Assembly (NCBI GenBank): GCA_963695975.1 | Contig: CAVOIB010000011.1 | Span: forward strand, 124,001-188,000 | Length of the DNA stretch: 64,000 nucleotides | Source: JBBQVZ01 sp963695975 | Lineage (GTDB): Bacteria > Actinomycetota > UBA4738 > HRBIN12 | Direction: 5' to 3' | In this document: piece after piece, positions 49,000 to 57,759 of the stretch | Layout: the number at the start of each line of letters is the position of its first letter | Numbering within the stretch: the first letter of the stretch is position 1 | Position numbers and translations under genes: made by a program | Notes under the pieces: generated by a model | The model's database searches: none | The model's input: only the letters and a program-made list of their open reading frames with translations | Told to the model about the DNA's origin: nothing

Positions 49000-50157
49000 C
49001 TACCGTTCCTCGATGATCTCTGCGGTGCGTTGGCGGGCCCAATGGTCCGCACGCTCGATGTGGACGATCGACACGACCGACGCGGGCTCGTGCTCGTCGA
49101 CGACTGCTTGGACGACCTCGATGATGCGGGTGAGCGCGATCTTGCTCTCCAAGAACGCCATGACCGCGACCTCATTCGCGGCGTTCATGACCGCCGGGAA
49201 CGTGAGACCTAGACCACCCACCCGGTACGCGAGGTCCACGGCCGGGAACGCCTCTCGGTCGATCGGCTCGAACGACAAGGGACGATCGGTGAGTGGCACG
49301 GGCTCGACACCGGTGTGCAAGCGCTCGGGCCACCCGAGCGCGAGCTGGATAGGCAGACGCATGTCTGCCACGGCCATCTCCGCGCGGATGCTGCCGTCGC
49401 GGAACTCCGCCATCGCGTGAACGACACCCTCGGGATGGATCAACACGTGGATCTGCGAATAGTCCAGGTCGAAGAGGTAGTGCGCCTCGATGACCTCGAG
49501 CCCTTTGTTCATCAACGTGGCGGAGTCGATGGTGATCTTCGGACCCATCGTCCAGATCGGGTGCTGGAGGGCCTCCTTGACGGACGCGCGCGACAGCTCC
49601 GACCGCGTCCATCCGCGGAAAGGCCCGCCCGAACCTGTGAGCACCACGCGCTTCAGATCCTCGCGGCGCTCCCCGCGGATCGCCATCGCGAGTGCTGCAT
49701 GCTCCGAATCAACGGGAAGGAGGCGTTCGGGTTCCCCTTTGATCAGATCCATCACCAACTCGCCGCCGACGACCAAGCTCTCCTTGTTCGCGAGCGCGAG
49801 GGTCTTGCCGCTTTGCAGCGCGGCCAGCGTAGGGGCGAGCCCGGCCGAGCCCACGAGCCCGTTTAGCACCATGTCGCTCTCGGATTCGCGCGCGAGCGTC
49901 TCCGTGGACTCGGGTCCGACGATCAGCTCCACGCCACGGATCCCGCGGAGCTTCTCCTTCACGTCCGCGGCGGCGTCAGCGTCGGCGATCGCGACGACCG
50001 GAGGCAGGAACTCGCGGATCTGGCCCACGAGCAGGTCCTGGTTGGCGCCTCCGGCGGACAAACCGACCACCTTGAACCGCTCTGGGTGGCGGCGCACGAC
50101 GTCGAGCGCCTGCGTGCCGATCGACCCCGTGGATCCGAGGATGGTGAGCAACCTCAT
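49000..50157 (-). CDS. dxr: 1-deoxy-D-xylulose 5-phosphate reductoisomerase
   Basis: 385 residues, first committed enzyme of the MEP isoprenoid pathway. The NADPH-binding LLTILGSTGSIGTQALDVVRRH opens the protein. LANKESLVVGGELVM, the metal-binding PVDSEHAA and GSGGPFRGW form the active site, followed by the flexible loop region (LQHPIWTMGPKITIDSATLMNKGLE). It is transcribed in the order cdsA-dxr-rseP. TACCCT lies seven bases before the ATG and no ribosome-binding site is visible. Confidence 0.97.
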   Translation of the reverse strand: MRLLTILGSTGSIGTQALDVVRRHPERFKVVGLSAGGANQDLLVGQIREFLPPVVAIADADAAADVKEKLRGIRGVELIVGPESTETLARESESDMVLNGLVGSAGLAPTLAALQSGKTLALANKESLVVGGELVMDLIKGEPERLLPVDSEHAALAMAIRGERREDLKRVVLTGSGGPFRGWTRSELSRASVKEALQHPIWTMGPKITIDSATLMNKGLEVIEAHYLFDLDYSQIHVLIHPEGVVHAMAEFRDGSIRAEMAVADMRLPIQLALGWPERLHTGVEPVPLTDRPLSFEPIDREAFPAVDLAYRVGGLGLTFPAVMNAANEVAVMAFLESKIALTRIIEVVQAVVDEHEPASVVSIVHIERADHWARQRTAEIIEER

Positions 50158-50164
50158 AACGACA

Positions 50165-50170
50165 AGGGTA
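50165..50170 (-). promoter_or_regulatory. -10 element (TACCCT) before dxr
   Basis: On the minus strand TACCCT ends seven bases before the dxr ATG, suggesting a leaderless dxr-rseP transcript separate from cdsA. Confidence 0.4.
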
Positions 50171-50200
50171 CCCCGAGTCCACGCGGAACCGTCGTACCGG

Positions 50201-51748
50201 CTACGCGAAGATCACGCGGAAGAATAGGAACGCCGCCGGCGCCACGAACAACAGCGAATCGATGCGATCGAGCACACCGCCGTGGCCCGGCAAGACGCTT
50301 CCCATGTCCTTGATGCCGAGATCGCGCTTGATGAGCGACTCGGCCAGGTCGCCGAGCGTCGCCGCCACCGCGATCACGATCGCGAGCATGAGCGCCTCGA
50401 CCCGTTTGTGCTCGAAGAGCGTCACGAACGACGGGACGAGCGCCATCGACACGATCACGGTGATCAACGTCGCGCCGATCAAGCCTTCGAGCGACTTCTT
50501 GGGGCTAACGGTCGGCGCCAGCGGCCGTTGGAAGAACGAGCCTCCCCAGACCGATCCCACCAGGAACGCCGAGGTATCGAAGATGAACGTCAAGCCGATC
50601 ACGGCGACGACGAGCTGCTTGCCATCGGGTCCGCCGATACCCAGCGTCACGATGAGGTAGCTCCCCAGCAACGGGATGTACGCGATGTTCATCAGCGTGA
50701 CGCCGATATGCGCGATCGCGCCCTGACGATGGGCAGCCGGCGCCGCCATGAACCAGAGGAACGTCGCGACCACGCCCAGAGCGAACATCCCGAGGACCGC
50801 CGGCTCCCCATGGTAATGGGCGCCCGCGATCATCAACACGCCCGTCACCAGGCCGATCGCCGTCGCCGGCTGCTGGTGATGCTTCACGAGTGCGCCGAAC
50901 AGCTCGCCCTGCGCGATCAGGACGATGATCGCCGCGACGATCGCGAATGCGCCTGGCCCGATGAGCAGGCTTCCGATGGCGATCCCTGCCAGCACCACCC
51001 CGGTCAGGACGGCCGCGGGCACATCGCGCTCCCCCTCGTTCGGTCCACGGCGATCCAGGTCGGCACCGACCTCAACGGATGTGGGCTCCTGCCAGCTCGG
51101 ACCCCCCAGGCCCTCGGCACCGACCACGACGGTCCGCTGAGCGTCCTCTTCTTCGACGAGATCGGACAAGATGTCCTGTTCGACCTCGTCGCCATGGATG
51201 TCGCTGAAGAGATCGTCGTTCGTTCCTTCAGGGACGTCTGCGGATACCACCGTCACGGCTTCCTCGGTCGGTCGATCCACCATCTCGTCCTCGATCGTCA
51301 CCGAGCCGGCGAAATGCTCCGCCGCGGCCTCGATCTCCTCGTCGGTCGGGGCACGATCGTCCTCGAGGGCGCCCTCGTGGTCGGAGGTGTCCCCCGAGGG
51401 GGCGTCGAAGAGTCCTGCCTGGTCGGCGTCTACCCCCGGGCTCTCCTCGTCACCCAACGATCCTTCCGCGGGCTCGCCGAGCAGCTCGTCGATCGGCTCC
51501 AGAGCGCTGGTGTCATACCAGGCGGCTTCGTCCTCATCCTCGTCGTCGGCCCCATCCGGGACCGGGGCGCGTGATGGTTCCTCCGGGAGGGGCGAGGCCT
51601 CCGGAACGTGCACCGCCACATGCTCTTCCTGCGGGGTCGCCTCCGTGGCCCGAGGTTCCTCGGACTCCCAATCCACGTCACGGATCGGGGCGAAGAATTT
51701 ATCGAGGTCCTCGAACAGATCGTCGCCGTCGCGCTTGTCGTCTGCCAC
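50201..51748 (-). CDS. cdsA: phosphatidate cytidylyltransferase with long acidic N-terminal extension
   Basis: Makes CDP-diacylglycerol from phosphatidate and CTP. The C-terminal half (about 245-515) has about eight membrane helices and the CdsA signature KRDLGIKDMGSVLPGHGGVL ahead of DRIDSLLF. The first 240 residues are unusual: soluble, strongly acidic (runs such as DGADDEDEDEAAWYD) and without recognisable domain, nearly doubling the usual length of about 270-300. The GTG at 51748 has GGAGG four bases upstream and overlaps the frr stop by one base, so the long form is supported by its start site. The order frr-cdsA is conserved. Confidence 0.93.
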   Translation of the reverse strand: MADDKRDGDDLFEDLDKFFAPIRDVDWESEEPRATEATPQEEHVAVHVPEASPLPEEPSRAPVPDGADDEDEDEAAWYDTSALEPIDELLGEPAEGSLGDEESPGVDADQAGLFDAPSGDTSDHEGALEDDRAPTDEEIEAAAEHFAGSVTIEDEMVDRPTEEAVTVVSADVPEGTNDDLFSDIHGDEVEQDILSDLVEEEDAQRTVVVGAEGLGGPSWQEPTSVEVGADLDRRGPNEGERDVPAAVLTGVVLAGIAIGSLLIGPGAFAIVAAIIVLIAQGELFGALVKHHQQPATAIGLVTGVLMIAGAHYHGEPAVLGMFALGVVATFLWFMAAPAAHRQGAIAHIGVTLMNIAYIPLLGSYLIVTLGIGGPDGKQLVVAVIGLTFIFDTSAFLVGSVWGGSFFQRPLAPTVSPKKSLEGLIGATLITVIVSMALVPSFVTLFEHKRVEALMLAIVIAVAATLGDLAESLIKRDLGIKDMGSVLPGHGGVLDRIDSLLFVAPAAFLFFRVIFA

Positions 51749-52308
51749 TAGACCTCCATGAGCTCCTGCTCCTTGTGGCGCTGGATCTCATCGATCTCGG
51801 CCACATGCTGATCGGTCAGTTTCTGGAGCTCCTTCTCGGCACGCTTCAGGTCATCTTCCGAGATGGCGGACTCCCGCTCAAGCTTCTCGAGCTCCTCTTT
51901 CGCGTGCCGGCGCACGTTGCGGATGGCCACCCGGCCCTCCTCCGCCCGATGATGGACGGTCTTGACCAGCTCCTTGCGACGCTCCTGCGTGAGTGGCGGG
52001 AAGGCCAGCCTGATCACGTTGCCGTCGTTCGAGGGCGTCACACCGATGTCGCTCGACTGGATCGCCTTCTCGATCAATGACATCGCGTTCTTGTCGAACG
52101 GGGTGATCATCAGCAACCGAGGCTCCGGGACGGTGATCGAGGCGAGCTGGTTCAGCGCGACCGGCGCGCCGTAGTACTCGACGGTCACGCGGTTGAGCAA
52201 AGCTGGAGCCGCTCGGCCCGTGCGGATCGTCGCGAGATCCTCTTTCAGGTGCGCCACAGCTTTCTGCATCTTCTCGGTGCCTTCGGAGAGGCTCGACTGG
52301 ACGGTCAT
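51748..52308 (-). CDS. frr: ribosome recycling factor
   Basis: 186 residues, standard size. It splits post-termination ribosomes together with EF-G. Typical stretches are MQKAVAHLKEDLATIRTGRAAPALL, VEYYGAPVALNQLASI, ITPFDKNAMSLIEKAIQSSDIG and PPLTQERRKELVKTV. The ATG overlaps the pyrH stop codon (ATGA). It is part of rpsB-tsf-pyrH-frr-cdsA. Confidence 0.97.
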   Translation of the reverse strand: MTVQSSLSEGTEKMQKAVAHLKEDLATIRTGRAAPALLNRVTVEYYGAPVALNQLASITVPEPRLLMITPFDKNAMSLIEKAIQSSDIGVTPSNDGNVIRLAFPPLTQERRKELVKTVHHRAEEGRVAIRNVRRHAKEELEKLERESAISEDDLKRAEKELQKLTDQHVAEIDEIQRHKEQELMEV

Positions 52309-53042
52309 GCCGCGCCCCCGTGCACGAGCGTTCCGATCGGCTCGCCGGTCACGACTCGCCTGATGTTCCCCTCTTGCCGATAGTCGAACACGACGATAGG
52401 GAGCTTGTTCTCCATACAGAGCGAGATCGCCGTTGCGTCCATCACCTGGTAGCCCTCGCGGAGGACCTCCACGTAGGCGATCTGATCGAACCGGCTCGCC
52501 GTCGGATCGACGTGCGGGTCGGCGGTGTACACGCCGTCGACCTTGGTCCCCTTGAGCAAAGCCTCGGCGTGGATCTCTAGCGCCCGCTGGGCCGCACAGG
52601 TATCGGTCGAGAAGAACGGGACGCCGAGCCCCGCAGCGAAGATCACCACGCGACCCTTTTCCAAGTGCCGGCGCGCCCGAAGCGGCATGAAGGGTTCAGC
52701 CACCTGCGTCATCTGGATCGCGGTCTGGACTCGTGTCGTCACGTGGATCTTCTCGAGGGCGTCCTGGAGGGCCAGCGCGTTCATGATCGTCGCCAACATC
52801 CCCATATAGTCGGCGCGGTTCCGGTCGATCCCCGGCGCCTGACGGCCCCGCCAGATGTTGCCGCCCCCCACGACGACCGCCGTCTGGATGCCCAGGTCGA
52901 CAACGTCAGCCAGCTGCCGCGCCAACAGGGAGGTGGCCTCGGTATCGATCCCGTAGTCCGTGCTGGCGGGGGCGAACGCGTCGCCGGAGAGCTTCAACAG
53001 CACCCGCCCGTACATGGGTCGTGCCGATGCCGCTCCATCCAT
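52305..53042 (-). CDS. pyrH: UMP kinase
   Basis: Phosphorylates UMP to UDP. The amino-acid-kinase fold shows RVLLKLSGDAFA at the start, VVVGGGNIWRGRQA, the region MLATIMNALALQDALE and the nucleotide-binding GTKVDGVYTADPH. The ATG at 53042 gives 245 residues, the usual size; the longer frame from 53114 overlaps tsf, and an ATG at 53015 is also possible. The protein lies in a compact translation operon between tsf and frr. Confidence 0.95.
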   Translation of the reverse strand: MDGAASARPMYGRVLLKLSGDAFAPASTDYGIDTEATSLLARQLADVVDLGIQTAVVVGGGNIWRGRQAPGIDRNRADYMGMLATIMNALALQDALEKIHVTTRVQTAIQMTQVAEPFMPLRARRHLEKGRVVIFAAGLGVPFFSTDTCAAQRALEIHAEALLKGTKVDGVYTADPHVDPTASRFDQIAYVEVLREGYQVMDATAISLCMENKLPIVVFDYRQEGNIRRVVTGEPIGTLVHGGAA

Positions 53043-53073
53043 GGTGCCCGCGACCCCTTCCTCGTTCGCCGGC

Positions 53074-53673
53074 TTACTCGCCAAGCTTGTACCGGACGAA
53101 GCGTCGGACCGCAACTTTCTCTCCGACCTTGGCCGAGACTTCGTCCAGCAGCTGCTGCACCGTCTTCGAGTCGTCCTTCACGAAGTCCTGCTCGAGCAGC
53201 ACGTGATCCTTGTAGTACGCACCGAGCTTCCCGTCGACGATCTTCTCGATCACGTTCTCTGACTTCCCGCTCTCCTTCGCCTGCACCTCGAAGATGTGCC
53301 GTTCGCGTTCGAGCTCCTCGGCGGGGACTTCCTCCCGCTGGACGAACCGCGGTGAAGCCGGGCTCGCGATGTGCAGCGCGATGTCCTTCACGAGTCGCTT
53401 GAACTCCTCGGTGTTCGCGACGAAATCCGTCTCGCAGTTCACCTCGACCAGAACGCCCACGGTGTTGTTGAAATGGATATAGCTGTCGATCAAACCCTGG
53501 TTCGCGGCGCGCCCAGCCCGCTTCTGCGCCTGCGCGAGACCCTTCTCGCGGAGCAGATCGACCGCGCGCTCGAGATCGCCACCGGTCTCGATGAGCGCGT
53601 TCTTGCAGTCCATCATCCCGGCGCCCGTCGCTTCGCGGAGCGCCTTGACCTGCGCCGACGTGATCTCGGTCAT
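53074..53673 (-). CDS. tsf: elongation factor Ts
   Basis: 199 residues, the short form found in actinobacteria and firmicutes. It is the nucleotide-exchange factor for EF-Tu. The N-terminal UBA domain holds VKALREATGAGMMDCKNAL, and the core begins VGVLVEVNCETDFVANTEEFK. The ATG overlaps the rpsB stop codon (ATGA), so S2 and EF-Ts synthesis is coupled. Confidence 0.97.
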   Translation of the reverse strand: MTEITSAQVKALREATGAGMMDCKNALIETGGDLERAVDLLREKGLAQAQKRAGRAANQGLIDSYIHFNNTVGVLVEVNCETDFVANTEEFKRLVKDIALHIASPASPRFVQREEVPAEELERERHIFEVQAKESGKSENVIEKIVDGKLGAYYKDHVLLEQDFVKDDSKTVQQLLDEVSAKVGEKVAVRRFVRYKLGE

Positions 53674-54590
53674 CCCGGCTCCCCGTCGGTCGAGGCCGCG
53701 GTCATTTCGACCTCGGTTTCACTCGTTGCCTCGGCCTCAACGACGACGTCCGGTTCGATCGCCTCGATCTCCACCGGCGCGTCTGCGGGCGTCGGATCGG
53801 GCTCGAACACGGTCGACGCAGCGATCTCGGCAGCTACCTCGGGGGTTTCCACCTCGGGCTCCTCATCGACCGCATCGGCCGTCGCCTGATGCACCATGTC
53901 GTCCTTCGCCATCCCGCGCCCCTCGGCGAGTGCATCGGCGACCACGCGCGTCACGAGCGTGACGGCCCGGATCGCGTCGTCGTTGCCGGGGATCGCGTAA
54001 TCAACCTCGTCGGGATCGCAGTTGGTGTCCACGATCGCGATCACCGGAACCTTGAGCTTGCGCGCCTCGGTGACCGCGATGTGCTCCTTCTTCGTGTCGA
54101 CCACGAAGACGGCGTCGGGCACCCGATCGAGGTCCTGGATGCCTCCGAGGTTGCGATCCAGCTTGTCACGCTCGCGGCGCAGCCGGATCGCCTCCTTCTT
54201 CGGCAGGTAGTCGAGCGCTCCCGTGCGCTCCATCTCATGGAGCTCCCGCATGCGTCCGAGCCGCTTGGAGATCGTCGTGAAGTTGGTGAGCATGCCGCCC
54301 AGCCAGCGGTTGTTGACGTACGGCATCCCCACGCGGGTGGCGTGTTCGGCGACAACCTCCTGCGCCTGCTTCTTCGTCCCGATGAACAGGACGATGCCAC
54401 CGCGGCGGCCGAGATCGCGAACGAACGTGTGCGCTTCCTCGAGCCCTTCCAGGGACTTCTCGAGGTCGATGATGTAGATGCCGGAACGCTCCCCGTACAA
54501 GAAGCGAGACATCTTCGGGTTCCACCGACGGGTCTGGTGGCCGAAGTGCACGCCCGCTTCGAGGAGCTCCCGCCTGGTGACGACAGGCAC
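53670..54590 (-). CDS. rpsB: 30S ribosomal protein S2
   Basis: 306 residues. The S2 body is complete (LLEAGVHFGHQTRRWNPKMS, LFIGTKKQAQEVV, NNRWLGGMLTNFTTI, IVDTNCDPDEVDYAIPGNDDAIRAV). A Glu/Ala/Val-rich acidic tail of about 65 residues extends beyond the usual end; such tails occur in other actinobacteria. The GTG at 54590 has AAGGAGG five bases upstream. A TAGACT -10 and a GC-rich palindrome precede it, leaving a leader of about 120 nt. Confidence 0.97.
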   Translation of the reverse strand: MPVVTRRELLEAGVHFGHQTRRWNPKMSRFLYGERSGIYIIDLEKSLEGLEEAHTFVRDLGRRGGIVLFIGTKKQAQEVVAEHATRVGMPYVNNRWLGGMLTNFTTISKRLGRMRELHEMERTGALDYLPKKEAIRLRRERDKLDRNLGGIQDLDRVPDAVFVVDTKKEHIAVTEARKLKVPVIAIVDTNCDPDEVDYAIPGNDDAIRAVTLVTRVVADALAEGRGMAKDDMVHQATADAVDEEPEVETPEVAAEIAASTVFEPDPTPADAPVEIEAIEPDVVVEAEATSETEVEMTAASTDGEPG

Positions 54591-54687
54591 GGGTGCCTCC
54601 TTCGCTCGGTTGTCATCCTCCGCCCGGATCTCCCCGTGCCGGCCCCGCGTGTTCTACGGGGACCCCGGCTGCCGGTCCTCGGGCGTG

Positions 54688-54723
54688 TGTGCTCGGCGCC
54701 GAGGCGCCGGCGCGCGCAGTCTA
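54688..54723 (-). promoter_or_regulatory. Candidate rpsB promoter and leader palindrome
   Basis: TAGACT at 54723-54718 on the minus strand is a possible -10. CTCGGCGCCGAG (54692-54703) immediately downstream is a 12-base palindrome that could fold in the leader RNA. S2 autoregulates through a leader structure in other bacteria; whether this one does is not known. Confidence 0.3.
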
Positions 54724-54753
54724 CCAGCGGGTTCGAAGGGGCCCCGAGGGCGA

Positions 54754-55707
54754 TCAGCGGCGCCCGCGGGCAGCGGACCGCGCGGCCTTCACCGGGGCAT
54801 CCGGCACCTCGTGGGCGACGGATAGGTACCGGAAAGCGAAGGTCGCCAGGAGCGCCAGGTGCAGCAGATTGAGGAGGATCGCGAAGACCCAGGCGCCGAT
54901 CGTCGGGTTCACACCGATCAGGTTGCCCGGCTTGCCGGGTGCGACGATCAGCGCGACGGCCGGGATCACGTAGAGGGCCGCCAGGTTCAGGTTCCCCACA
55001 CCAGGCATGCGCGCCGCCCGGACCGATCGTGCGAGCGAGTCCGGCATCGACCGATGCTCGCTCACCGCGATCACCGGCGCGAAAACGAAGAAGTCGGTTC
55101 CGATGATCAGCCCGCCGACCTGCAACAAGATCCCGATGCCGGGTCCGAGGAGGGGTCCGGCGATGCTCGCGGCCGTGAGGATCCCGACCCCGATGATGCA
55201 GACGGCGATCGTTACCGGGAGCGCTCGGATCCCCACTCGGAGGCTCTCGGTGGTGATGCGCCCCTGATCCAGGACCTGGACGACCGCGGCCGTCGTCACC
55301 CCGAGGACGACGCCCCGGACCGCCAAGAACCCGAGGATCCCGTAGAGGCCACCTTGCAGGCCGAAGATGCTGGTCGCGAGGCTCGCGTCCAGACTGGTGC
55401 CGACCGGTGGGATCGCCAGTAGGTTCGCGAGCGGCGCCAGCGGACCCTGGTAGCCCAAGGCGACCAGCATCAGCCAGAAGACCAGCAGGAACACCATCGT
55501 CCCGATCACGAGCGCCGGCGTCCCGATCACGGTGACCACGCCCCGGGCGAGCGCCGTGCGGATCCTCGGCATCATCGACGACCCAGCCGCGCGCGGCGCG
55601 AAGACAGAATCGAGGAGTCCCCGGCGCCGTTCAGGCTGCGGCGCCGACTTCGGATCGCGATAGCCGCTGGGACGTGTCGCCGGTCGCTTCTTCTTCTTGT
55701 TCGTCAT
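54754..55707 (-). CDS. Multi-pass membrane protein of unknown function
   Basis: 317 residues from the ATG at 55707, which overlaps the stop codon of the PQQ-repeat gene (ATGA). A lysine-rich N-terminal stretch (MTNKKKKRPATRPSGYRD) precedes about six transmembrane helices (first near 58-82; others around 125, 165, 190, 240 and 275). The Gly/Ile/Leu-rich helices resemble integral membrane assembly factors or DUF-type permeases, but no family is certain. The adjacent PQQ-repeat protein and M23-like protein suggest an envelope role. The open frame continuing upstream lies inside the PQQ-repeat gene. Confidence 0.75.
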   Translation of the reverse strand: MTNKKKKRPATRPSGYRDPKSAPQPERRRGLLDSVFAPRAAGSSMMPRIRTALARGVVTVIGTPALVIGTMVFLLVFWLMLVALGYQGPLAPLANLLAIPPVGTSLDASLATSIFGLQGGLYGILGFLAVRGVVLGVTTAAVVQVLDQGRITTESLRVGIRALPVTIAVCIIGVGILTAASIAGPLLGPGIGILLQVGGLIIGTDFFVFAPVIAVSEHRSMPDSLARSVRAARMPGVGNLNLAALYVIPAVALIVAPGKPGNLIGVNPTIGAWVFAILLNLLHLALLATFAFRYLSVAHEVPDAPVKAARSAARGRR

Positions 55708-57212
55708 CGGTCGACCTCGTCTGGCTCGTCGGGCTCCCACGGATCGACGATCTCCGCGTCGTCCTCGAGGAACGCCGGGCCCATCCGGGCCCGCAGCGCC
55801 CGCCCCGCTAGGATCAGAGCAGCACCGAGCGGGAGCGCGGCTGCGAAGAATGCCCCGAGGAGTAGCGGCAGGTTCAGCACGGTGGGCGACACGATCGAGG
55901 TCGTGGACCCGGCCGGGTCGACCCCGTATCCGACGAGGCCTCCCTCCGTTCCGCCGCGGACGGCGATCACCACGTCGGGGGTGAGCGTCAGGCTCCGCAG
56001 GATGACATCGGTTGCCTGGCTCTCCCATACGAGCTTGCCCGATGAGAGGTCGATGGCCGCCAGCCGTCCGTCCCCCGACGCGACCAGGACGGTTCCGCCC
56101 GCGACCACCGGCGCCCCGCGCACGACCGAGCGATTGAGCGCGAAGTCCCACGCCCGCTCGCCCGTATCCGGATCCAGCCGGTAGACCTGCCCGAGTGAGT
56201 CGACCGCCACGACGGCATCGGGCGCGACAGCCGGGGCGCCCGTGAAGAAGATCGGTGCGTTCATGCGCGCCGACCAGACCTCGGACCCATCGGAAGACGA
56301 GAACGCGCGGATCGTCCCGTCCGAGAAGCCCACGATCACGTGGTCCCCATCGATCGCCGGCGCGGTCGCGAACGCCGCGCTCGCGCTGGCGTCCGAGGAC
56401 CAATCCTGCGAGCCGTCCGACGCCTTCAGCGCGATGACGCGGGGGGGCACCGTGCGACTGGCTTGTACGGTCGCGATCACGAGGTCGTCAGTCGCCGCCA
56501 GAGGAACGCCCAGGAAGCCCTCGACCGACACCGTCCAGCGGAGCTCGCCGGTGGTCACGTCCACCGAGTAGACGTTGCCGCGGTTGTCGCCCACGTAGGC
56601 CGTGTCTCCGGAGACCGTGACCCCGGTGCGGCTGACCTCCTTCAACGGGAGGGGCGCCTTCCAGGCCGGCTCGTGGGTCGCCAGGTCGATCGCCATCAGA
56701 TGGGAGTCGAACGGACCGGTCGATGAGGGCGCCGGCGTCGGCGAGCCGTCGGCACCCGCGGAGGGCGTTGGGCTCGGTGTTGGCGGCGAGTCTCCGAACC
56801 CCTCCGTGAACAGCAAGAGCCGCGCCTTACCCGCGGAGGCGACGGCTGGCGACACCGGCGGGCCGTAGTCTCGCTCCGCCGTCCACAGCTGGTGGCCAGA
56901 GGCGACGTCGCCCGCGACGACCGCTTTCGGCGTGACCGTGAGCACGGTGGAACCGTCGACGACCGGGGCTGATGCGCCGAACGCTGACGGGACAGCGGTA
57001 GGGGCGTCGAGCCGCCACACCTCCCGGTAGGGCGGAGCCGGGGCGTCGGCCGCGTAGCCGCTATGCGTTGGTCCGCCGAGCGCCTGCGTCCACGGGGCGG
57101 CGATCTGCGCCCCGGCGGCGATGACGGGCCCGCAGGCGAGAGCCGCTGAAAGGAGGGCAGCGCCGGCAAGGCGACGGCGTCGAACACGGGCGGAGTGGAT
57201 GGGCAGGTCCAA
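55704..57212 (-). CDS. Exported PQQ-repeat (BamB-like) beta-propeller protein with C-terminal membrane anchor
   Basis: 502 residues. A signal sequence (LAGAALLSAALACGPVIAAGA) is followed by repeats of the outer-propeller type (DVASGHQLWTAERD, DVTTGELRWTVSVEG, SSSDGSEVWSARMN, DPDTGERAWDFALN, DLSSGKLVWESQAT), a low-complexity Pro/Ser/Thr insert near 145-170, a membrane helix near 455-478 and an acidic tail. The propeller faces outward. There is no PQQ cofactor motif that can be trusted; such proteins usually act as scaffolds. The TTG start at 57212 is uncertain; TAGGAT lies nine bases upstream. Confidence 0.85.
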   Translation of the reverse strand: MDLPIHSARVRRRRLAGAALLSAALACGPVIAAGAQIAAPWTQALGGPTHSGYAADAPAPPYREVWRLDAPTAVPSAFGASAPVVDGSTVLTVTPKAVVAGDVASGHQLWTAERDYGPPVSPAVASAGKARLLLFTEGFGDSPPTPSPTPSAGADGSPTPAPSSTGPFDSHLMAIDLATHEPAWKAPLPLKEVSRTGVTVSGDTAYVGDNRGNVYSVDVTTGELRWTVSVEGFLGVPLAATDDLVIATVQASRTVPPRVIALKASDGSQDWSSDASASAAFATAPAIDGDHVIVGFSDGTIRAFSSSDGSEVWSARMNAPIFFTGAPAVAPDAVVAVDSLGQVYRLDPDTGERAWDFALNRSVVRGAPVVAGGTVLVASGDGRLAAIDLSSGKLVWESQATDVILRSLTLTPDVVIAVRGGTEGGLVGYGVDPAGSTTSIVSPTVLNLPLLLGAFFAAALPLGAALILAGRALRARMGPAFLEDDAEIVDPWEPDEPDEVDR

Positions 57213-57221
57213 GGCCGCGCC

Positions 57222-57227
57222 ATCCTA
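57222..57227 (-). promoter_or_regulatory. -10 element (TAGGAT) before the PQQ-repeat gene
   Basis: On the minus strand TAGGAT (four of six bases of TATAAT) ends nine bases before the TTG at 57212, supporting that rare start codon. Confidence 0.35.
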
Positions 57228-57248
57228 GCGGGCGTCGCTGTGAGCGGT

Positions 57249-57752
57249 TCAGCCGAGCGCGGTGAGCACCGGGGCAAGCCGGATGAGGTCGCTCACGTTG
57301 GCCGGACCTAGGTAGTCCAGGGGATCGACGTACTCCCCGTTCAGCCTGATGCCGAAGTGCAGGTCTGTGGTCGAGTCACCGGCATGGCCGGTCCCGCTCG
57401 AAGCCACGACCTGCCCTGCGGCCACCAGGTCTCCCTTGCGGACGGACACCTGCGACAGGAACGAGGCGGTGGACAGCAGTCCGCCGCCGTGGTCGATCGT
57501 GACGTAGAGGCGCCCGGCAACGTTGCCCGCGAACGTCACCACGCCGGGGGCGGGCGCCAGGACCGGCGTCCCTTCGGGTGCGGCGATGTCGACCCCCCGA
57601 TGACCCGAGCCGTATGGCGAGGCGGGCGGGTCGAATCCCCGCACAACGGGTCCCACGACCGGCCACGTCCACGTCCCCGCAGCACGGGCGCTGCCGAGCG
57701 GCAGCGCCGACATCAGCGATACCGCGGTGAGCACCACGAGCGTTCGTCTCAC
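57249..57752 (-). CDS. Exported M23/LytM-like protein, catalytic histidines missing
   Basis: 167 residues from the GTG at 57752: a signal peptide (TLVVLTAVSLMSALPLGSARA) and one LytM domain. The zinc ligands are kept: His51 and Asp55 (HRGVDIAAPEGTPV) and His132 (DLHFGIRLNGEYVDPLDYL). The two catalytic histidines are not: the HLHF motif reads DLHF (Asp130), and the YAHL motif reads ASFL (Phe98). It is therefore likely an inactive regulator of cell-wall hydrolysis, comparable in principle to EnvC or NlpD. A TTG at 57773 is an alternative start, but TACCGT seven bases before 57752 favours the GTG. It sits between the WhiG-type sigma gene and the PQQ-repeat gene. Confidence 0.85.
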   Translation of the reverse strand: MRRTLVVLTAVSLMSALPLGSARAAGTWTWPVVGPVVRGFDPPASPYGSGHRGVDIAAPEGTPVLAPAPGVVTFAGNVAGRLYVTIDHGGGLLSTASFLSQVSVRKGDLVAAGQVVASSGTGHAGDSTTDLHFGIRLNGEYVDPLDYLGPANVSDLIRLAPVLTALG

Positions 57753-57759
57753 GCGTGTG

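Noticed and set aside
54731..54745. GGGTTCGAA resembling a tRNA T-loop
   Set aside because: The following bases do not close a T stem, and no acceptor, D or anticodon arm can be drawn around it.
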